DNA from: Pocillopora verrucosa
Lineage: Eukaryota > Cnidaria > Anthozoa > Scleractinia > Pocilloporidae
DNA: 64,000 nt
NCBI RefSeq assembly: GCF_036669915.1
Contig: NC_089322.1
Location: 16,546,219 to 16,610,218, forward strand
Direction: 5' to 3'
A program made the position numbers and the translations under genes. This document shows positions 56,629 through 64,000 of this stretch, piece after piece. Under the pieces are notes generated by a model. The model ran no database searches and was not told the DNA's origin. It was given only the letters and a program-made list of their open reading frames with translations. Positions within the stretch are counted from its first letter, which is position 1. The number at the start of each line of letters is the position of its first letter.

Positions 56629-58373
56629 ACGTCCATTTCTGAAAGCAACAATCAATTTTTCAAAAGCAAACCTTTAGCATATATCTTTGAGTTTTATTGT
56701 TTTATTAATTTACGGAAAATTGTGACGTGTCATTTGTCGTAAGAGAATTGGAAAGAAAATGACTAGAATCAGCAACCTACCTTCTAATTTTCTTTGGAGA
56801 GTTCAAAGAACTGTTGATTCATCACTTCGGTAATGTGATTGTTTGTGTCGTATATTGATAATAGTAATAGGATTGAGTGGACTCCAATCTGATCTCTAAT
56901 CGTACTAGTGATTGACAAAATCAGACGGCCGCAAAGTGGGAGTCAGATTTGTCAATCAATAGTTTAGAAAGCAACCACCCATTGGTTATATGTTTTGTAT
57001 TTCCGATCCCATTGGCCCGAGGGCGCTTGCGATTACGTGTCTATCACATAAAGGGAAAAATTTTTGAGGGAATTGCATTTGCGCACATTGTCTACATGAT
57101 TTAGCCCTTTGAATACTGCTACTAATGTCAAAACAGATGTAACTGACCAATAGATTCAATGAACATTTTATTCTGAAAGTACAGTTACCAACATCACACG
57201 GCTTCATTCAGTTAAATTGCAATCAATAACTGGTTGCCACCAACAGCAAAAAGACTCAATCAACATCAAGTGATTTAAGAAAAAATGCATTCTGTCTTAT
57301 CCAATCAGTATTCAGTAATTTTTCTCCTCTTTTGATAATACAAAAAAATCAACAGAGCGTGCATATGATGAGAACTGTTTACTTACATCGGCATGACATG
57401 TCAACTGTTCTATTCAATTGTCCAATCGCAAGCATAATGCATACACAGTCCTATTGGTGTTCAAATTGGGCTGGTAATAACCAATCACGTGCAAGAATAT
57501 AGTTTTGATAAAGCATGAAATCAATTTCAAACGAGAATAAGCTCTATAACCGCTTAAAGACATAGGAGTATTTTAAAGGCAAAATATACATTTCTGCTAA
57601 GTAACTGTACAGTGGTACTGAGTAGTGTTAATTGTTGCTGATAATTTTTACTTATTTACTTTATATATTTTCAGCAGGTTTAAGTAGACTCTTCCGTGCG
57701 CATATTTTGGGAGACTGATAGTTGAGCTCGATAATATTAATTGACTTGTCAGATGGAGCATGCTTTTACATCCAATTCTTTAATGAACACTCATGGACAG
57801 TGGCTTGCATGATTAAGCTGTTAACAATTTGACAATTTCGTAGTACTTAGTTGCTTTTGGAGGAATTACATCTAAAATGTGATTAGAAATCATCTTAAGA
57901 CTGAGAAGTGTTTTGAATGCATGAAGGTAGCATTTCTATTTAGGTTTTTCATGCATGGATGAATTTTTAAGAATAAGTTTCTTTAAGTATTATAAAAATG
58001 TAAATTGATCGAATGAATTACTGATATTATAGGATATTTTTCACCATATTCATGAACTGTTCAACAGTGCTTATCCTTTAGGTTTGTATAGCGTTGACCA
58101 CTGTTAAAACAAATATCTTACTGAATGCATTGTGAATAAATTAACTTGTTTGATTTGCAAAAGTGTATTACTGTGCAACACTGTGAATAATAGGTAAATG
58201 ATCTTTTTTGTTGTACTTAAAACTCTCCATTGGATGAAGTAGGCTATGACTTTGCCAGATAGCATCAAATGAAAGCTAAGAGTTGAAGTTCACGAGAAAT
58301 CCTTCCACCTCACTTGGTTTAGTTGAAGAGCAAAGTTAACCAAGATGTTGTCTTGCAAATTTTCATTCTTCAG
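56629..58373 (+). other. 3' flank of NHL pseudogene 2
   Basis: Matches 36795-38171, but about 57100-57490 holds extra sequence missing from the first copy. The first copy jumps near 37260 from tctacatgtct to accaatcacgtg, so that unit suffered a deletion. POC1 block from about 57880. No gene is seen. Confidence 0.35.
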
Positions 58374-58542
58374 AGACAGAGCAAATTAGATGAAGTAACA
58401 GGGAGGACTGGGGAAGCTGATGGTTTGGGAGGCATTCCAGTTACACAGCCTCCCCTCACCACACCCCTGGAAAGAAGAGATATTCCTCCACAACTGAGCA
58501 TGACACTGGAGCTCATTGTGGGCTACCTGGATGTGCTAACAC
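58374..58542 (+). pseudogene. POC1-like penultimate exon, copy 8
   Basis: The most intact penultimate exon: cag acceptor, open frame SKLDEVTGRTGEADGLGG through LELIVGYLDVLTR, and gtttgg donor. The last exon is missing because the block jumps to the RNF8-like leader near 58800. Confidence 0.65.
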
Positions 58543-58849
58543 GTTTGGTGTGCAAACATTTCTGAACAGGGAAGTATTTTAGAAAACCAAGCGCCTTGCG
58601 GGTGGGGTGGGATGCACTCCTGTTAATGACCCCATCATGCTAACACACATTGAGGAGAATACCAGGGGTTGAAGAGGGACCCATGTCGGGGGGAAAGAAG
58701 CAAAAGAGTTTGGTCCAATGAAAAGTTTACACATATCAACCACGGATCAATATCCATTTTAAAACATCCTCCCTTCAACAAAACACGAGTCTTAGAAACG
58801 GGGGGCACGGCTTTTGGGTACCCAGTTTAAGAATACAGTGTTTTATATC

Positions 58850-59377
58850 TGTGTGTACATATCATATAAAGTTACTATGGCAATATAAGAACCGCAATCA
58901 GATTAATTAATTAGTTAATTAATTAATTAACTATTATTACCGACCTTTGCTGTATATTCAAACTTTCACGATGCCACACAACGACAGCATCAAGGGGAAA
59001 AATTCCCTACTTTGTGCATACACTGTCCGAACAGACTGGGTTCGGAAACATCTAAATTCAATTAAAAGTACAAAACTTTGCATGATGATCAACGCAGTTC
59101 GCGTGTTTCGAGCCTACGAGCGATGTGAGCGTGACAGAGATCCGCGAGAAAGCAAAACATCACTTTCACATTCATTCCTCATATCCTTTATCCTTTTCCC
59201 TATTCCTGATTTTGCTAACGAGAAGTTACACCCGAGCTTGTCCGATCTTGTCCGAACGATTTCCGAATATCATGTCGTACTGTTAAAATGGCCGCTTGGA
59301 GAGTACTTCAAGAACACAGTCAAGAAGAATCTTGAAGTGGTATGAGAGGCTTTTGCACACTGAAACAGAGGAGAAAA
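58850..59377 (+). promoter_or_regulatory. 5' leader of RNF8-like copy 3
   Basis: TATA-like catatcatataaag near 58858, a (TTAA)n run near 58905-58930, and the leader frame 58971-59345. The end of that frame overlaps an ATG at 59342 that is in frame with the RNF8 start at 59378. Copy 2 lacks this ATG, so 59378 is preferred. Confidence 0.35.
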
Positions 59378-62300
59378 ATGCTCCATCTGCAGAGGGTCGA
59401 AGGGAATTGCTATGATCCATCTCTACAACCAGAAAAAATTTTGCTAAAACCGACTGTCACTCGTCTCGGACGCAGTGATGAATATTCAGATGTTGTTATT
59501 GACAGTGTGATATCTCCTTTAATGATCAGTCGTGTTCACGCTGAAATTCATTTCAGCAATGGAAAATTCAGAATTGATTGTAAAGGACTGAACGGGCTGC
59601 TAGTCAACAAAAGAAAGCGTAGCTCTGCTGTCCTATGCGATGGTGATGTTGTTGTCTTAGGAGGTGCTGGCGTCAAAACGAAAGAAGGACAGAGTTTGTC
59701 AGCTTACGATTCGGAGCTTGTGTATGTTTTTAATGAGGTCTGCCAGAATGATTCTGAAGAAGTGGGCTCCCTTGGGGAAGGAACAAGCGATGGAAGCGTG
59801 CGAAGGCGAAGCAAACGGAAAAAGCCCGCATCACTAAGTGAAGGAGTGAGGTATGGATACATAACACTCAGAAGTAGGGGTAGTAATGATGGAGAGTAGG
59901 GTCACTTGACCCAGAAAAGGAGTGTAGGGTACTAGAAAGAGAAATAAATACTCTGGAAAAAAATTTCAAGGGGGTGGTGTGGGTTGAGATCATAGAAATT
60001 ACAACAACCTCTTACCTCTTTCGCTTCCTAAATAGCAGATACTATTTTGTCTGTAACTCTTAAGCGGGATCAAGATCGTACCCCAGTTTTTTATTATTTT
60101 GTGATTATTCATGAAGACTATCATCTTTCTTCCAAGGGTCAAATACACATTTTCCCCAAAGGTGTAGTGGCATCTTCATATCTTAAGTTGGGGGGCCTGT
60201 TTCTCAAATTACTGTCCCAGTAACTTAACAGGCCCCAAACCATATTTTAAAGTCAATATTTAAAGCCAATAGAGAAGCAGATTCTGACACCCTAACCAGT
60301 TCATTTTTAATATTTTGTTGATAGTTGTATTGTATAATTTTCACAACTTTTGAAACCTTCATCTTGAATGAAAACAGACAGCTGTACAGGCCTCTTAAGT
60401 TACCAGGATCTTCCAGAAACAGGTTCCCACTCATTACACCTCCTTAACATAACCATTTTGTTGTATGTGTTCCTAAAATCAAGTTCCAGTCTGCTACAAA
60501 TAAGACCAAGTGTCAAGACCTAATCTGAACTTCCTATTGAATGCTGATAGGCCTGTCAAACTTCTAATATTTTTGTAATTTCCAGCTCTCCATGTGAAAA
60601 GAAGACTAAAGGCAGCATGGACGATAAGCAGGTAGATAAACTTGGGCTTCTGATTTAATGATTATCAAGCGGCAAATTACTATTTTTTTATATCATTTTT
60701 AAAGAAAATGCAAAGAGAAAACAAATTTACCTTATATCTTTACCACTGAAATTAAATTTATATATGTTATTTGCCGGCTGGGAGGTCCGTATGGTGAAAA
60801 ACTGTGACCGAGGTCTTGAAAATACTTGGCAGCATTTTCAAGACCTCGGTCACAGTTTTTCACCATACGGACCGACCCTTAGCCGGTAAATAACATATTT
60901 ATTGTTTTTAAACTTGACGAAATTCTTTCCGAAAGAACCCGAATGATTTATGGCCGTAAATACGGCAAGATCTTCCATAAACTGAAAAATTTTTGAGTGG
61001 GTAAATGGTAGTTAAATAGAGGTGATGCAAATTTAAGAGAGATGCCTTAGCGAAACATTTTCATTTCCGTAACGATAAAGGTGATTTAAAAGGCTTCCAA
61101 ACAAACTTTGAAACATTATTTTTACAAGTATCTGTCACAATCTGACAGCGTGCAAGAAAAAAAAAAGCGAAGGAACATTTGAAAACCAACAGAACTAGTT
61201 TGGCAAGGACTGTCACGACAATGTTTTCTTCAAAATCGGTTAATGATCTAACGGAAACTATTATTCACTCTCATCGACGATTCATTCATGTACGAAGATG
61301 TACCTCTGTTCATTAAGTAAACGGCGAGGAAATTAATTGTGAGTAAATTCAATCTTTTTATTTTGAAGTTGTGAGAGTTTGCTCGTTTGTTTGCTGTAAT
61401 GGCGTGTTTAACTCTGATCTTTCCTTCACAAAAACTAAATTCGAACGGCACACTCCAACGAGACACAAGGGAATGTAATGCGGCCTTTTCTCAAAAAATT
61501 CCTTCAATTTCTGTTGTGCAATTTAAGGTACAAATGTCCAAATTGAACGGAATTGGAAAGACTCACCAGGAGCGTATATTTGTTGTAGAACTTAAATTAA
61601 AACTTCGCTCGCTCTTTCACTATGAACAAATTGCTCGAGAAAATTCAGATATTAAATGAATGAAAGTTCCATCGTTCAGTTTAACTGTAACCAAATACCT
61701 CACGTTCCAACTTTCTGGGTACTTTTTGTGAACGATTAAAATTAATTGCAGAAGGTTTTTAGGCCGCTTGTCAACCAACGTAATGACACTATTGTTTATA
61801 CAAATTCAGTCTGAAACCAATATTTTTCTGTCAACCAAAGTGATTTGATAGAGAGAAAAGAGAGGATTCATAAGTTATTTATCGGCTTGAGGTAGTGACC
61901 GACGTGTTTGCTTAAAAATACTGCCCAGCCGGAAAACGAGGTATATTTATGAAAAATGACAACGAAAGTTGTGATGTACTCGGCGACTCACGAAAGCGTT
62001 ACCGTGGCCCGTGGGCAGAGATAGGAAAATACTGACCGGGTAAAGAACCAATCAGATTGTAAGATTCGTTACCGTGCCCTCTAAAAAAACAATAAATAGG
62101 GTTATGACCCTAAGGACAGGTTATTTTCAGAGATCTAACCCAAACCATGGTTTTACACATTCAGTGGATTCAAGGCTTTCTCTATAACAGGGTTGTTGAT
62201 TTTATTAAATTGTCATCTCCATCTACTGTCAGCTTTTGGTCCTCTTGACAATGTTCACAAAAACAAATGCTCAGATGAAAGTTCTAGCTAAATTGAAGAT

Positions 62301-63966
62301 TATTTAGGATGAGGTCTTGTGAAATAATGGCTAAACCTTGTTTAAATAATTAGATCAAGAAAGCAACTTCTATGGATAAGTTTTAGTACCATGTATTCTA
62401 ATATTTACCGGGTAGCATATGAACATTATTAAGTTACAGACTTAATCACTTCTGAAAATCCAAGAGTTAAAAGAGATGAATTTTACATTTTATCAGGATT
62501 ATCAATTTCTCAGGGTATCATTTATACATTGTGTTCTGTGGCATGTATCAAAACCATTAATATTATTTTCCGATCCCAGGTTTTTGAAGTTGATCAAAAA
62601 GCTGATCCACAGGAAGAAGTAAACATCAGTGAAGGTACATTTAACTCCAAGAAGTGAATTAAACTGAACTTTATCTTATGTAATGTTACAAATGTAGGAT
62701 GCAACTCTCCACTGAAGGCATCTGTCTATTGTAGGGATGTGAAGAAAAAAGCCCTTAATGCCACTTTTGATAAAAAAGAGTAAATAAAGTCTGTTTGCAA
62801 GCAAAGTGACCCAACTAGTGGGGGATTATTCTGGCTTCCTTAGCATGAAGCAACTAGGAGTTTCACCACTCCCCCCCTAGATGGGATATCAGCTCATCAC
62901 AAGGTTACCCCCCCAGCATTTCATCAGGCTTCCCTGAAAATTATCTGGTACCCAGTGATACTCCTCTCTCTTTCGATTTAATGCTACATGACTTTGTATA
63001 TTCTCCATCAAAATTGCAAGTATTCCTCCAACTGAAGTCTGGGAGAAAATTATTATCAATTGCATTAATGGTTACATAGCCAGGACTCATGTTAAATTTT
63101 TATTTCATTTAGTAGATGAAAGCAGATCAAAGAAGTGCTTGAAAGATTTAAATGAGGAGCTACTTTGTTGTATCTGTCGTGAACTGATAGTATTGGCGCA
63201 CACTTTGCCTTGCTCACACACTTTCTGTTTTGGTTGTATCAGGGACTGGCTTTGGTAAGACATATCACAGAGCATTTTTTTAGTTCTAAAGTCATCTTAA
63301 CCTGTAATCTTTTAACCCCTAAGGGTGATTAGCATCTAATTTCTCCTGACAATATCACCCTTAAATCACACATTAAAGTTGTGAGAATAAGGAAACAACC
63401 AGCAACTTAAGAAGTATTTGATTGTGAAACAAATTCTCCTTGTCAGCACCTTTGGGAATGTATAGAGAACAGTATGGAGAATATGCACAGTGATGTAAGG
63501 GTGTAAAGGTTTAAGGTAAATCTGTTTGGTCATTTGAAATGATTTGACAGCACATTATTCAACCACGCACAATAGTAGAATGTTTTGATTCAGAAATAAC
63601 AAAATAGTCATAGGTCAAACAGAGTCATTATTTCATAAAAACTTATTAGTTCACTTGTTTTTGCAAAGAAAAGAACCTTCATACAATTGATGTGTAATCT
63701 TCAATTGCAAAGGCATAATGTGTGGACTCTATCCTATTGGTTCTTAAATTGAGCTGCTAACTAATCACATTTGAGAATTTTATTTCAGTTTCATTCACTA
63801 ATGTGATTGTATTGATTTATATAATTGAAAGAGTGCTAAGAATAAAATGACATGTCAATGGAGCAAAAAGTATTGAAGTTATTTTTCTTGTTTTCTACTT
63901 AGTCATTCAAAAGACTGTCCAAACTGTAGAGCAAACGCTCAACTCAAGTCTGCTGTACCAGTGAAG
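59378..63966 (+). CDS. RNF8-like FHA-RING E3 ubiquitin ligase, copy 3 (partial, intact so far)
   Basis: Exons 59378-59850, 60586-60631, 62580-62634, 63113-63254 and 63903-63966 join in frame into 260 residues. The gene continues past the window. FHA domain about 1-120: G31-R32-S33, S51-R-V-H54, N72 and N77 conserved, with R32 the expected phosphothreonine contact. A basic stretch RRRSKRKK (142-149) may be a nuclear signal. C3HC4 RING: C210, C213, C225, H227, C230, C233, C244 and C247. The linker between FHA and RING is only about 70 residues, far shorter than in vertebrate RNF8, and shows no clear coiled coil. Predicted role: nuclear ubiquitin ligase recruited to phosphothreonine proteins, as RNF8 is at DNA breaks. 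Intron 2 carries a 1.33-kb insertion. This is the only copy of the three without a lesion in the visible part. Confidence 0.82.
60763..62096. mobile_element. 1.33-kb insertion in RNF8-like copy 3, intron 2
   Basis: Copies 1 and 2 read aaatttatagggttatg without a break; here the sequence is interrupted between aaatttata and taggg, consistent with a TA target duplication (60761-60762 and 62097-62098). The left end is a long hairpin: arms of about 60 bases at 60766-60895, with tatggtgaaaaactgtgacc pairing with its complement. Inside, a + frame of about 87 codons lies at 61399-61659 (ending IARENSDIK), which I do not recognise. The right end includes aaccaatcagattg and accgtgccctc. It looks like a non-autonomous DNA element; class unproven. 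Confidence 0.75.
63316..63510. mobile_element. TTAA-flanked MITE in RNF8-like copy 3, intron 4
   Basis: Counterpart of 2923-3122 and 41665-41860, bounded by TTAA at 63312-63315 and 63511-63514. Non-coding. Confidence 0.5.
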
Positions 63967-64000
63967 GTGAGTGAATCCTTTACACCCTAACATCAGTATG

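Overview
The window is eukaryotic and looks cnidarian, most probably from a stony coral. It is AT-rich, has intron-split genes with GT/AG borders, and carries short TTAA-flanked inverted-repeat elements of a kind common in coral genomes. It encodes animal-only domain combinations: RING/B-box/coiled-coil/filamin/NHL (TRIM2/3/71-like) and FHA/RING (RNF8-like). The organism call is inference; no species can be named. No tRNA, rRNA, CRISPR array or bacterial operon was seen, and every supported gene lies on the + strand.

The whole window is nested tandem segmental duplication of three gene pieces. (1) Intronless TRIM-NHL genes: four intact copies at 10161-12368, 19265-21472, 29068-31269 and 49571-51778, plus two 5'-truncated, frameshifted NHL pseudogenes at 36232-36794 and 56066-56628. 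(2) A multi-exon RNF8-like FHA-RING E3 ligase: three full-length copies starting at 508, 39133 and 59378, plus four relics that keep only leader and intron-1 sequence (about 16262, 25122, 35650 and 55492). (3) The last two coding exons of a POC1-like centriolar protein: eight copies of the penultimate exon and six of the last exon, with no WD40 region anywhere.

Order: RNF8-like 1 (dead), POC1 remnant, TRIM1, POC1 remnant, RNF8 relic, TRIM2, POC1 remnant, RNF8 relic, TRIM3 (488-bp foldback element in its 3' flank), POC1 remnant, RNF8 relic fused to an NHL pseudogene, POC1 remnant, RNF8-like 2 (splice-site deletion), POC1 remnant, TRIM4, POC1 remnant, RNF8 relic fused to an NHL pseudogene, POC1 remnant, RNF8-like 3 (open through exon 5, running off the window). 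Roughly 1-15.5 kb matches 38.6-54.7 kb, and 32.7-38.6 kb matches 52.7-58.85 kb. The TRIM2 and TRIM3 units match each other with a period of about 10 kb.

The most interesting signal is in the TRIM proteins. The N-terminal 460 residues are nearly constant, but the NHL propeller differs strongly between copies. The differences recur at the same structural place in each of the six blades: the two or three residues after the conserved Asp of the D-x-x-N turn, and the residues just before the blade-opening Pro. That is the pattern expected of a tandem recognition-receptor family whose ligand-binding face is diversifying on a constant ubiquitin-ligase scaffold. The ligand is unknown; related NHL propellers bind RNA or protein.
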